Shown: positions 33,456 through 41,894 of the stretch, in pieces | Layout of the letters: each line of letters starts with the position of its first letter | Position numbering within the stretch: position 1 is the stretch's first letter | DNA from: VBWE01 sp943372645 | GTDB taxonomy: Bacteria > Bacteroidota > Bacteroidia > Palsa-965 | Length of the DNA stretch: 64,000 nucleotides | Direction of reading: 5' to 3' | NCBI GenBank assembly: GCA_943372645.1 | Contig: CALRZN010000028.1 | Span: 1-64,000 of the forward strand | Notes under the pieces: model-generated | Databases searched by the model: none | What the model saw: only the letters and a program-made list of their open reading frames with translations | Told to the model about the DNA's origin: nothing | Made by a program: the position numbers and the translations under genes

Positions 33456-34763
33456 TCAGTCTTTGGCTTTGGGCTGTGATGCTGCAATTTCAGTAATGGC
33501 CGCTACCAGTTTATCCAGGTCGGCGGTGTTCGTATAAACATGCGGGGTAACGCGCACGCCGTGTATATTTTCCCAGTTAATGCCCACGGTGTGAATTTTA
33601 TGTTTCTCCATCAGGTAGTTGTCCACTTCTTCCGGTTTCCAGCCGGCCACCGAAAAGTTGGCAATTGCGCACGAGAAAGGAGCTTTCAATGACGTATTCA
33701 GTTTCACGCCTTTTATTTTTGCGGCCCGTGTTGCCCAGTAATCTTTCAGGTAACGCAGGCGTGCCTCCTTGCGTTTCGCCCCGATGAGCAGGTGAAAATC
33801 AATAGCGTATGAAATTGCCATCTCCGATGCAAACGAACGTGTTCCCAGCGATTCAAATTTGCGGATATCAGTTCCGTCAGGCTCGTTATTCGAAAGCAGC
33901 GCCCACACGTTTTTGATCTTGTCTTTTTTAATGTAAAGCATGCCGCTTCCGAACGGCGCGCACAGCCACTTGTGCAGGCTGGTCGCAAAATAATCGCAGC
34001 CGAGATCCGAAATCTTGTAATCAATATGCCCGAAACTGTGTGCGCCATCGGCAATCACTTCTATGCCGCGTTTGTGTGCTTCATCGGCAATGCGGCGGCA
34101 GGGAAGCACCTGGCCCACCCAGTTGATGAGGTGCGTTACATGCACCACTTTTGTTTTTTCGGTAAAAGCGGCGGTGTATTGTTTTACAATGGCTTCATCG
34201 TTTTCAATCGGCAGTTCAAGGTTGATGAACACGAGTTTGATGCCGTCGCGTTTTTCGCGCTGTTTCCAGGCGTTCAGCATGTTCGGGTAATCCTGTTTGG
34301 TGAGCACCACTTCGTCGCCGGCTTTCAGGTTGAGCCCGAAAATAACCGTGTTCAGTCCTTCCGTTGCATTGCGGTTGATGGCAATTTCTTCGGCATCGCA
34401 CCCGGCCAGGTCCGCTAATTTTCTGCGCAGCGGTTCGCGGCCGGCATCCAGTATGCGCCACATGTAGTAGGAGGGACCTTCGTTGCACAGCTGGTAGTTG
34501 CGGATGTGTGCTTCCTGCACGCTGCGCGGTTGCGGACTAACACCGCCGTTGTTCAGGTTAATGATGTTCAGCGAAACGGTAAAGGATTCACGGATCCAGT
34601 TCCAGAAATCTTCATCCGATGCAAGCTCCATGTCCGATTTCCCGGCAGCACCTTCCAGCGCCTGTTCAAACCCTGCCGCCATCAGCTGGTCGAGGAACGG
34701 GGTGAGGGATAACGCACCTGCGGTTAATCCCAGTTTTTTCATGAATGCTCTGCGATCGCTCAT
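33456..34763 (-). CDS. Tat-exported class V-fold PLP enzyme (isopenicillin N epimerase-like)
   Basis: A 435-residue PLP enzyme of the aminotransferase class V / cysteine-desulfurase-like fold. The N-terminus DRRAFMKKLGLTAGALSL carries twin arginines and a hydrophobic stretch, a Tat signal. Family marks: NRNATEGLNTVIFGL, GDEVVLTKQDYPNM, HVTHLINWVGQVLP, VIADGAHSFGHIDY and the PLP lysine Lys265 in TSLHKWLCAPFGSGML. The closest named relatives are isopenicillin N epimerases and kynureninase-like proteins, and the real substrate is unknown. A TATATTTG box (34780-34787) is upstream. The next gene down is a membrane RidA. Confidence 0.88.
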   Translation of the reverse strand: MSDRRAFMKKLGLTAGALSLTPFLDQLMAAGFEQALEGAAGKSDMELASDEDFWNWIRESFTVSLNIINLNNGGVSPQPRSVQEAHIRNYQLCNEGPSYYMWRILDAGREPLRRKLADLAGCDAEEIAINRNATEGLNTVIFGLNLKAGDEVVLTKQDYPNMLNAWKQREKRDGIKLVFINLELPIENDEAIVKQYTAAFTEKTKVVHVTHLINWVGQVLPCRRIADEAHKRGIEVIADGAHSFGHIDYKISDLGCDYFATSLHKWLCAPFGSGMLYIKKDKIKNVWALLSNNEPDGTDIRKFESLGTRSFASEMAISYAIDFHLLIGAKRKEARLRYLKDYWATRAAKIKGVKLNTSLKAPFSCAIANFSVAGWKPEEVDNYLMEKHKIHTVGINWENIHGVRVTPHVYTNTADLDKLVAAITEIAASQPKAKD

Positions 34764-34779
34764 ACGGAAAGTATTTTGT

Positions 34780-34787
34780 CAAATATA
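34780..34787 (-). promoter_or_regulatory. Putative -7 box of the PLP enzyme gene
   Basis: TATATTTG on the minus strand, 16 bases before the ATG at 34763. Exact TAnnTTTG match. Confidence 0.45.
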
Positions 34788-34871
34788 GCAAAGCATTTTT
34801 TAACAGTTCAGCGCCTGTTAAATGATGCTAATCAACCGGCTGCCTGCATGTTGCCGTTTTATATTTGGTTT

Positions 34872-35666
34872 ATGAAGAAAAACGCCCGCATCCTCCTCCC
34901 CGCCGCGCTGCTGCTTACCATCGGCGCATTCGCTGTAACCCGGCAGCCCTGGTTTGCCGCCACATTCGGCACATTGCAGAACCCGGCAGTTATTAATCCG
35001 GTTGCTGCGTATTACGAAGCCAACAAAGGCAATACCGAACACAGCATTTCAACCGGCACCACCGCCAACGGTACGCTCATAAACGGAAAGCTGGTTCCGT
35101 ACGACGGTTCCAATTTTGAATATTTCGATACATCGAGTTACCTCGGCGGCCGCGCTTTTCTGAACGACCGTGTAGTCAAAACGTATGTGGAAGTATATGA
35201 TACGCTCGCTGCACGCCACCCCGGCCGTCGGTTCCGGCTCATGGAATGTTCGCTGCGCAACGGCGGCCCTATTCCCGGCCACCGCACCCACCAGAACGGA
35301 CTCAGCACCGATGTGATGGTGCCCGTTACCAAAAACGGCGAACCGTATTACGGACTTGATTCGCTGGGCGGCTGGCATTACGGGCTGGAGTTTAACAACA
35401 GCGGGCAGCTGATTTCCGATACCACGGTTACGATTGATTTTAACCTGCTGGCCGAACACGTGTACCTGCTGAACAAAATCGGGAAAAAACACAAGGTGAA
35501 AGTGGCGAAAACCATTCTGAAATTAGAACTGAAAGACGAATTGTACGCCACGGTTTACGGCAAAAAAATTAAAAACGCGGGCATTTATTTCGCCATGAAC
35601 CTGCCGGATTTTATCAACCGGAATCATGATGATCATTACCATATTGATTTTGAGGTGTTGCCGTAA
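34872..35666 (+). CDS. MepA-like (M74) penicillin-insensitive murein endopeptidase, anchored
   Basis: A 264-residue exported protein, start at MKKNARILLPAALLLTIGAF (signal anchor). It carries the LAS-type metallopeptidase pattern: His140-X6-Asp147 in GHRTHQNGLSTDVM, and the C-terminal HDDHYHIDF with H-x-H-type ligand. These fit MepA, which cuts D-Ala to diaminopimelate cross-links in peptidoglycan. The region between has a beta-rich insert (DTTVTIDFNLLAEHVYLL). A zinc-binding role is inferred from the pattern. The gene is divergent from the PLP enzyme gene. Confidence 0.8.
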   Translation: MKKNARILLPAALLLTIGAFAVTRQPWFAATFGTLQNPAVINPVAAYYEANKGNTEHSISTGTTANGTLINGKLVPYDGSNFEYFDTSSYLGGRAFLNDRVVKTYVEVYDTLAARHPGRRFRLMECSLRNGGPIPGHRTHQNGLSTDVMVPVTKNGEPYYGLDSLGGWHYGLEFNNSGQLISDTTVTIDFNLLAEHVYLLNKIGKKHKVKVAKTILKLELKDELYATVYGKKIKNAGIYFAMNLPDFINRNHDDHYHIDFEVLP

Positions 35667-35740
35667 GCCGCAAATAACCACCTGTTAATTTTCTCCAAAA
35701 AATAAACAACAAAACTTGCGTCGTATCGTTTTTTAATTTT

Positions 35741-35757
35741 ACTTTGCAACACAAAGT
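35741..35757 (+). promoter_or_regulatory. Palindrome ACTTTG-N5-CAAAGT, site 1 (probable operator)
   Basis: ACTTTG (35741-35746), CAACA, CAAAGT (35752-35757), 10 bases upstream of the membrane gene start at 35768. Preceded by TTTT and a possible TTG -33 element, so it overlaps the -7 box of a TTACTTTG-type promoter. A second site with the same arms and spacing is at 36751-36767. Confidence 0.65.
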
Positions 35758-35767
35758 TCTTTTTAAA

Positions 35768-36421
35768 ATGCAGGAACAACACGATCATCTTGAAGCTCTC
35801 ACGCATATCCGCGATATGATGCAGCGCTCGTCCCGATTCCTCTCCCTGAGCGGATTGTCGGGCGTTTTCTCCGGTTTTTATGCCATTGCGGGCGCGGTGG
35901 TGGCGTGGATTTATATGCACGATGTGTTCGTTGATTTTCCGCTGATGGTGGCCAGTTATTTCCGCGAAGGGGATATGAATCTGAACCTGCCCGATTTTAA
36001 TTTCTACAAATTCTTTGCACTCGATGCCGGTTCGGTGTTGTTGCTTTCGCTGCTTACCGGCTGGTACTTTTCAAAACGCAAAGCGAAAAAAATGGGCGTG
36101 GTGTTCTGGGACAAAACCGCCTGGATGACCTTGCTGGCGCTGGCCATTCCGCTGGCCGCCGGTGCACTGTTCTGTTTTGCATTGCTGTGGCACGGCATCA
36201 TCGGGCTTATTGCTCCGGCCACACTTATCTTTTACGGACTCGCTTTACTCAATGCAAGTAAATACACGCTGAACGATATCCGCTATCTCGGCATCAGCGA
36301 AATTGCGCTCGGCCTGCTGGCCTGCATGTTTGTGGGTTACGGATTGTTTTTCTGGGTGCTTGGTTTCGGGGTGCTGCACATTATTTACGGTGCCGCAATG
36401 TGGTGGAAGTATGAACGCTGA
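35768..36421 (+). CDS. Polytopic membrane protein of unknown function, first gene of the cluster
   Basis: A 217-residue protein with about five membrane helices. It starts MQEQHDHLEALTHIRDMMQRSSRFLSLSG and then FSGFYAIAGAVVAWIYM. I do not recognise a named family, but the N-terminal HDHLEALTHIRDMM block with S-S-R-F-x-x-L-S-G is a pattern met in small Bacteroidota membrane proteins that precede a winged-helix gene. The probable operator is directly before the start, and the winged-helix gene follows 12 bases after the stop. Confidence 0.75.
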   Translation: MQEQHDHLEALTHIRDMMQRSSRFLSLSGLSGVFSGFYAIAGAVVAWIYMHDVFVDFPLMVASYFREGDMNLNLPDFNFYKFFALDAGSVLLLSLLTGWYFSKRKAKKMGVVFWDKTAWMTLLALAIPLAAGALFCFALLWHGIIGLIAPATLIFYGLALLNASKYTLNDIRYLGISEIALGLLACMFVGYGLFFWVLGFGVLHIIYGAAMWWKYER

Positions 36422-36433
36422 ACAGGGAGGACG

Positions 36434-36733
36434 ATGAACGAATTTTTACTCAATCTCAACAAAGCGTTTGAAAACCGCACCCGGCTTGGAATCATGTCGG
36501 TGCTGATGGTGAACGACGATGTGGAGTTTACACGCATGAAAGAACTGCTGCAGACCACCGACGGTAACCTGGCCAGCCACATCACCGCGCTCGAAAAAGC
36601 GGGTTACGTGGAAGTGAACAAACAGTTCATCGGGAAAAAACCGAACACCACGTATGCCGTAACCAAAGCGGGCCGAAAGGCTTTCACGCAACACCTGGAT
36701 GCACTTGAAAAATTATTGAAACAACGGAAATAA
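36434..36733 (+). CDS. Winged-helix transcriptional regulator, short
   Basis: A 99-residue regulator of the ArsR/MarR-like winged-helix group found next to membrane proteins in Bacteroidota. Order: RTRLGIMSVLMVNDDVEFTRMKELLQTTDGNLASHITALEKAGYVEVNKQ (helix-turn-helix and wing) and a dimerising helix FTQHLDALEKLLKQ at the end. No metal or ligand pocket is evident. It should be autoregulatory: palindromes with identical arms lie before the operon it is in and before the next operon. Confidence 0.9.
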   Translation: MNEFLLNLNKAFENRTRLGIMSVLMVNDDVEFTRMKELLQTTDGNLASHITALEKAGYVEVNKQFIGKKPNTTYAVTKAGRKAFTQHLDALEKLLKQRK

Positions 36734-36750
36734 TATTTTTTTGCCCTTTT

Positions 36751-36767
36751 ACTTTGAAATTCAAAGT
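36751..36767 (+). promoter_or_regulatory. Palindrome ACTTTG-N5-CAAAGT, site 2 (probable operator)
   Basis: ACTTTGAAATTCAAAGT is a perfect 8-bp palindrome around a central A. It begins 18 bases after the winged-helix stop and lies 31 bases upstream of the next gene at 36798. Flanking TTTT before and CTTTTnAAA after match site 1. Confidence 0.7.
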
Positions 36768-36797
36768 GCTTTTAAATTAAAATAAAAAAGAAAAAAC

Positions 36798-37367
36798 ATG
36801 TTTGCACTTCTGCTCGTTATCGCCGCCGCCCTTGTACTTACCGGGCGTTGCATCTGGGAACTGGTTTTCCTGCGTGAGCCGCTGTTTCAGCGGTACCGCA
36901 ACAACGGCATCTGGACCTTGTTTGCAATGCTGTGTTCTATCGTTTGCGTTTTACTCGCGGCCGAAGTGTTCCCGTTCCGTGGAAGTCCGTATGCCGCGTG
37001 GGCAGGGGCGGGGGGACTGGCGGCGTACTGGCTTTCGTTTTTTGCGAAGGCGCATTTGCCACGCATCATCAACGCACTGCTGCGCCTGGGGATGGCCGCG
37101 GGCATGGCCTGCTGCGCGTACCTCATATACCTGATGCGTACCGATTTCCGCGATGAGCAATTGTACATCACGGGCATTGTTATCCTCGTGCCCGCCATTC
37201 AAAGTCTGCTGCTGCTTACCGAACTGCTGTTTAACGCGGCGTGGTCAGCGCGGGGCAAACGCATCGCCTGGTTTGTGCTGCTCGAATTAAGCATCGCGGT
37301 GTTCCTGTTGCTGCCATTAACCCTTGAACAAACACATACCGCAACACAATTTGTAACCACCGGCTAA
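36798..37367 (+). CDS. Polytopic membrane protein of unknown function
   Basis: A 189-residue protein with about five to six membrane helices. It starts MFALLLVIAAALVLTGRCIWELVFLREPLFQ. The family is not recognised. It opens the second unit after the palindrome at 36751 and is followed 94 bases later by another membrane gene. Confidence 0.7.
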   Translation: MFALLLVIAAALVLTGRCIWELVFLREPLFQRYRNNGIWTLFAMLCSIVCVLLAAEVFPFRGSPYAAWAGAGGLAAYWLSFFAKAHLPRIINALLRLGMAAGMACCAYLIYLMRTDFRDEQLYITGIVILVPAIQSLLLLTELLFNAAWSARGKRIAWFVLLELSIAVFLLLPLTLEQTHTATQFVTTG

Positions 37368-37460
37368 CCCCGGTCCGGGGACTCAGAAGCCCGGCTGATT
37401 GTTCCGCAGCCGGTGCTTCTTCCGGATTTTCTGAAAACAAATAACCAAATCAAAATAACC

Positions 37461-37982
37461 ATGCAGCAAACCATTTCATTCAGCGAACCTGCACAGCAGC
37501 GCGAACTGCGCAGCATCCGGCGGTGGATTGTGTTTTTTATGATCGCACTTATAGGGAGCGGCGTTACCGCATTTCCGATCCAAACCGAGTTGCATTTTTT
37601 TATGCAGTTCCGCGATTACCTGCCCCTGCCGGGCATCATGCAGCAGTGGCTGGAATACATTGCCACCAACGTGGATCAGACGATGCGCACGTTTCCGCAG
37701 GTATTTTACGGTTGCGACTGGCTGGCCTTTTCACACATCGTGATTGCACTTTTTTTTATCGGCGTGTATAAAAATCCGGTGCAAAATGCGTGGGTCATCC
37801 GCATCGGCCTCATCGCCTGCATAGGTATTATTCCGCTTGCGTTTATCGGCGGCAGTGTGCGCGACATCCCGTTCTTCTGGCGGCTTATTGATTGTTCGTT
37901 CGGCGTGTTCGGATCGCTGCCGCTGCTGCTCGTGCTGCACAAAATCAAAAAACTGGATGTGGCCTGCAAACCCTGGAATTAA
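37461..37982 (+). CDS. Polytopic membrane protein of unknown function
   Basis: A 173-residue protein. Start chosen at MQQTISFSEPAQQRELRSIRRW. About four membrane helices. The middle part has FFMQFRDYLPLPGIMQQWLEYIATNV and a conserved SHIVIALFFIGVYKNPVQNAWV. It has relatives among Bacteroidota of unknown role. It lies in the regulator-linked cluster. Confidence 0.7.
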   Translation: MQQTISFSEPAQQRELRSIRRWIVFFMIALIGSGVTAFPIQTELHFFMQFRDYLPLPGIMQQWLEYIATNVDQTMRTFPQVFYGCDWLAFSHIVIALFFIGVYKNPVQNAWVIRIGLIACIGIIPLAFIGGSVRDIPFFWRLIDCSFGVFGSLPLLLVLHKIKKLDVACKPWN

Positions 37983-38002
37983 ACTAAAAAAAACAAAAAC
38001 CA

Positions 38003-38398
38003 ATGATCATTTTAAATCACGGCGCCGGCATGGTGTCGAGCCCGACTGAAGACATGGTAATAATACTGCTCCTCCTGCAATTTTTTGTGGGCCTCGTCGA
38101 ACTGGTGTTTGCGCTGGTGCTGACCGTAACCGCGCTTACGAATAAAAAAAACATGCGCGGACTTTCCATTTACTGGATTCTTGTTTTTGTGTATTTCCTC
38201 GGCCTCGGCATTTTCGGTGCGCTTTCACAGGCGTATCGTGAATTCCCGGAAGAAATCGGCTTTGCCTGGTTTTTCCTCGCCTGGGGCATTGCCATTTACC
38301 TGCCTTTTTACAAACGCTTTAACCGGACGGAACAGCCCGGTCAAAATCAAATCAACCCGGACGGATTTCGCCCGGAACAACACACCACCAACAACTGA
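38003..38398 (+). CDS. Small membrane protein of unknown function
   Basis: A 131-residue protein with three membrane helices (IILLLLQFFVGLVELVFALV, YWILVFVYFLGLGIFGAL, FAWFFLAWGIAIYLPFY) and a polar tail rich in asparagine and proline. It starts 20 bases after the preceding gene. No named family. Confidence 0.65.
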   Translation: MIILNHGAGMVSSPTEDMVIILLLLQFFVGLVELVFALVLTVTALTNKKNMRGLSIYWILVFVYFLGLGIFGALSQAYREFPEEIGFAWFFLAWGIAIYLPFYKRFNRTEQPGQNQINPDGFRPEQHTTNN

Positions 38399-38401
38399 CA
38401 C

Positions 38402-40249
38402 ATGAAACGGAACGACTGGATTTTTTTACTCACGGTGCTGGCATTCAGCATCCTGTTTTACCGCCAGGACAGCGGGCTCAACTACTTTCTTTTTTCCATC
38501 CTGCTCACCGCCGGAACAGCGGGGATGCAGCCGGGATTAATTCGCAAACGCAGCTGGCTGCTGGCTGCAGCAGGCGCACTGGCGGCGGGTTTTGCTGTGT
38601 TTTATTATGGTAACGCACTCGCAATTGTGGCCGATACCCTCGCGGTACTTTTGCTCGCGGGTATCAGCAGTTATGCGGGCGGTTCGGTTATCATCAGCAT
38701 GGTGATTACGACTTTCAGCGTTTGCATTTCATTTGTTTCAATGATCATCGACAGCATTGCGCGCCTCGAAAAACGCGGGCCTTCCGATCCGAAAAACAAA
38801 TCGCAGGGCAAACGCATCGTAATCGTATTGGTTGCGCTGGTGGTGGTACTGGTGTTCTTTTTTATGTATCGTTCGTCCAACGTTTTGTTTTACGACCTCA
38901 CAAAAAACATTTCGCTCGATTTTATTTCCCTTCCGTGGCTGCTGTTTACCGGCGCAGGAGCGTTTTTTGTTTACGGACTCTACAACCAGCGCATCATGCG
39001 CGACGTGGCGGGGTGGGATAGCGGCCACCGCCTCACGCTGCAGCCTGCTGATATGGAAAAACAATCGTGGCTCGATAAACTGATGTCAGTAAGCAGCGAA
39101 CGTTTTGCCGCGCTCGTGCTGTTCGGGTTGCTTAACCTACTGCTGCTTTTGGTGAACGGTGTTGATGTAGCTTTTATGGCCGGCGATCAGCACCTGCCCG
39201 CAGGCGTTACCTACACGGAATACCTGCACCAGGGTGTGGGTATGCTCATCACGTCCATCATCGCGGCAATGATTATCATCCTTTATTTTTTCCGCGGCCG
39301 CCTGCATTTTGAACAGAACACAGGCCTCGTGCGCAACCTCGCGCTGCTTTGGATAGTGCAGAATGCATTGATGCTTGTTTCCACTGCGTACCGCAACTAC
39401 GGTTACATTCACGAATACGGACTGACTTACAAACGCATCGGCGTATTTGTTTACCTGTTGCTGGTGCTCATCGGTTTATCAACTGTTGCGGTGAAACTGC
39501 TTCGCCGCAAAACCAATGCGTTCCTGTTCCGCAGCAACAGCTGGATGTATTTCGGCGTACTCGTAATTGCTTCGTTTGTAAACTGGGACAGCATCATTAT
39601 CCGTTACAACACACTGGTGGCAAAGCATACCGATTTTTCGTACCTCGCTTCACTTTCATACAATGCGTACCCGGAACTGGCCGAAGTGAACCGAAAGAAA
39701 CTACTGGAAGATTCGGGGCAGTATTTGGGCCGGAACTTTGAATATCAACAGAACGACCTCATTTTTCTGAGCTCCTGTTACCTGCTTTTCAGCGATGCGG
39801 ACAATGTTTCGTGGCAGTCGTATTGCCGCAACCGGCAGCTTGTAGCGGAACAACTGAAAAACAAACCGCTTGGTTCCGGCGGAGAATTGAACCTTGCACT
39901 GCAGTTGGAAAAACCATTTGTGTATTATCCTGCATTCCGCGACATCGCCACGCTGAACATAGAAGGGTGCGGACAAACCGACATCAGCGTGGTGAAAAAT
40001 TTCAGCAAGCTACGTGTGCTGAACATTGCCAGCAATCCGCTGAAAGACATCAATGCAGTTGCATCCCTTGCTGCGCTCGAAGACCTCAATATCTGCGCGG
40101 GAACACGAGAGGGCCAGCATTACGACCTTACACCACTATACAACCTCAAAAAGCTGCGTACACTTCATCTGAATGCCGCGGTTTACAATCCGAAAGAAAT
40201 TGAAAAACTGCAGCAGGCGCTGCCCAATCTGTTTGTCAGCTATGAATAG
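38402..40249 (+). CDS. DUF4153/DUF4173-type membrane protein with C-terminal leucine-rich segment
   Basis: A 615-residue protein. About twelve membrane helices fill residues 8-430, including FFLFSILLTAGTAGMQPGLI-like and MLITSIIAAMIIILYFFRGR stretches. The region matches DUF4153/DUF4173 by overall look and by YTEYLHQGVGMLITSIIAA. The last 110 residues are outside the membrane and hold leucine-rich-like repeats (LRVLNIASNPLKDINAVASLAALEDLNI and LKKLRTLHLNAAVYNP). It starts 3 bases after the previous gene's stop. Its stop overlaps the next start by 8 bases. Function unknown. Confidence 0.82.
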   Translation: MKRNDWIFLLTVLAFSILFYRQDSGLNYFLFSILLTAGTAGMQPGLIRKRSWLLAAAGALAAGFAVFYYGNALAIVADTLAVLLLAGISSYAGGSVIISMVITTFSVCISFVSMIIDSIARLEKRGPSDPKNKSQGKRIVIVLVALVVVLVFFFMYRSSNVLFYDLTKNISLDFISLPWLLFTGAGAFFVYGLYNQRIMRDVAGWDSGHRLTLQPADMEKQSWLDKLMSVSSERFAALVLFGLLNLLLLLVNGVDVAFMAGDQHLPAGVTYTEYLHQGVGMLITSIIAAMIIILYFFRGRLHFEQNTGLVRNLALLWIVQNALMLVSTAYRNYGYIHEYGLTYKRIGVFVYLLLVLIGLSTVAVKLLRRKTNAFLFRSNSWMYFGVLVIASFVNWDSIIIRYNTLVAKHTDFSYLASLSYNAYPELAEVNRKKLLEDSGQYLGRNFEYQQNDLIFLSSCYLLFSDADNVSWQSYCRNRQLVAEQLKNKPLGSGGELNLALQLEKPFVYYPAFRDIATLNIEGCGQTDISVVKNFSKLRVLNIASNPLKDINAVASLAALEDLNICAGTREGQHYDLTPLYNLKKLRTLHLNAAVYNPKEIEKLQQALPNLFVSYE

Positions 40250-40991
40250 TATTGCACTTCAAAAATCGGTTATCCCTTCGCTCTGGAAATCGCTGGGCTG
40301 GCTTACGGCCTTCAGCATTGCAATGGGTTTTCTCGAAACATCGGTTGTCGTGTATCTCCGCGAATTGTATTATCCCGGCGGATTCAATTTTCCGCTCACA
40401 CCGGTTACCGGTAAAATTGCGGTTACTGAATTCTGGCGCGAAGCCGCAACCATTGTAATGCTACTCGGTGCAGGATACATGGCCGGGAAAAACCGCACAC
40501 AAAAGTTTGTGCTTTTTCTCTATTGTTTCGCAGTGTGGGATATTTTTTATTACGTGTTTTTATACGTGCTGCTCGGCTGGCCCGAATCGCTTTTTACCTG
40601 GGACATCCTGTTCCTCATTCCTGTGCCGTGGGTGGGGCCGGTACTTGCACCCTGCCTGGTGGCCTGCGGCATGATTGCATTTGCGGTGATCACTTTGCTT
40701 GCACAACACGCCGGGAAAAAAGGGCAGACGAACTGGAAAGAAAAACTGTTCCTCGTTTCCGGCTGCGTGGTGATGCTGTTTTCTTTTATGTGGGATTATT
40801 TTCAGTTCGTGAAAAAACAACCGGCAGGGCAGGGGATATGGACGCTTTCGAGTGATACTTCGTTGTTCAGCGAAGCATTAACCTACGTTCCGGAACAATT
40901 TAACTGGCTCGTTTTTCTAACCGGATTTTTTCTTGCAACTGCAGGATTGGTGTTGTTCAGTTACCGCATGTTCCGGAAGAATCAATTATAA
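40242..40991 (+). CDS. Polytopic membrane protein of unknown function
   Basis: A 249-residue protein. Start chosen at MNSIALQKSVIPSLWKSLGW, which overlaps the DUF4153 stop by 8 bases; the longer frame lies inside that gene. About six to seven membrane helices (SIAMGFLETSVVVYLRELYY, QKFVLFLYCFAVWDIFYYVFLY). The W-E-S-x-x-T-W-D pattern between helices is striking. No named family. Confidence 0.7.
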   Translation: MNSIALQKSVIPSLWKSLGWLTAFSIAMGFLETSVVVYLRELYYPGGFNFPLTPVTGKIAVTEFWREAATIVMLLGAGYMAGKNRTQKFVLFLYCFAVWDIFYYVFLYVLLGWPESLFTWDILFLIPVPWVGPVLAPCLVACGMIAFAVITLLAQHAGKKGQTNWKEKLFLVSGCVVMLFSFMWDYFQFVKKQPAGQGIWTLSSDTSLFSEALTYVPEQFNWLVFLTGFFLATAGLVLFSYRMFRKNQL

Positions 40992-41040
40992 ATAAACGAT
41001 ACTTTATTTTCAATAGTTCATATTACTGTACTGCATTAAA

Positions 41041-41179
41041 CTGAACCACCGAGGCCACAATGGCATGCACAATGGACACGATGAACAAAATTTTCTTTGT
41101 GCCCTCTGTGTAATCCTTTGTGGGTGCGGTTGTATGTGGGGCGGCCTTTGTGGTTAAATCGGGTAAAGGCAGTTCCTCA
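41041..41179 (+). repeat. Dispersed intergenic repeat family B, copy 2
   Basis: CTGAACCACCGAGGCCACAA with CATGCACAATGGACACG, then TTCTTTGTGCCC, GGCCTTTGTGGTTAA and CAGTTCCTCAA. It is the most diverged of three copies. It fills the gap before the DUF1361 gene. Confidence 0.8.
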
Positions 41180-41219
41180 AATTGTTTTATCGAAAATAAA
41201 CCATCAAAATAATATACCG

Positions 41220-41894
41220 ATGAAAGACAACAAACTCATCACATACATCACCACGCGCACCACGTTGCAATACCTGCTGCTGGCAACGGCGTTCTGTTCG
41301 GCCCTTGTAATTGCACGCGCGATTTTTTACCACCAGTATCATTACCTGTTCCTGATGTGGAATTTATTGCTGGCCTGGATTCCTGTACTCGCCATCCGTT
41401 TTATGGGCAAACCCGCAGGCAAAAAAATCGCGCCCGAAGAAGTGGCCTGTATCGCACTCTGCATCCTGTTCCTGCCGAATGCGCCGTACATTCTTACGGA
41501 CCTTTTTCACCTCCGTCAGGACATGCACGTACCGATCTGGTACGACTGGCTGGTGCTGCTGACTTCGGGCTGGACGGGTTTACTGCTCGGCATGTGGACG
41601 TTGAAACGCATCCAGCTCTGGATTGAATTCCGTTTCAGCAAACGGCTTGCGTTTTATTTTGTCCCGCTGGGATTGCTGCTGTGCGCTTACGGCGTATATC
41701 TTGGCCGCTACGGGCGCTGGAACAGCTGGGACATTGTAACACAGCCCCTCGAGCTGCTGGCGGATATTTTTGCCTCGTTCACCCGTCCGCGTGCGCTGGG
41801 CATGACCGGGTTGTACGCATTATTTCTCACCTTTGCCTGGTGGAGTTTTGCTCCGCTCATGAAACGCGACATCCAACCTGTAAACCATGGCTGA
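41220..41894 (+). CDS. DUF1361 family membrane protein
   Basis: A 224-residue protein, start at MKDNKLITYITTRTTLQYLL. About six membrane helices. The conserved segments FLPNAPYILTDLFHL and YLGRYGRWNSWDIVTQPLEL identify DUF1361. The function is unknown. Its stop overlaps the diacylglycerol kinase start by 8 bases. Confidence 0.87.
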   Translation: MKDNKLITYITTRTTLQYLLLATAFCSALVIARAIFYHQYHYLFLMWNLLLAWIPVLAIRFMGKPAGKKIAPEEVACIALCILFLPNAPYILTDLFHLRQDMHVPIWYDWLVLLTSGWTGLLLGMWTLKRIQLWIEFRFSKRLAFYFVPLGLLLCAYGVYLGRYGRWNSWDIVTQPLELLADIFASFTRPRALGMTGLYALFLTFAWWSFAPLMKRDIQPVNHG

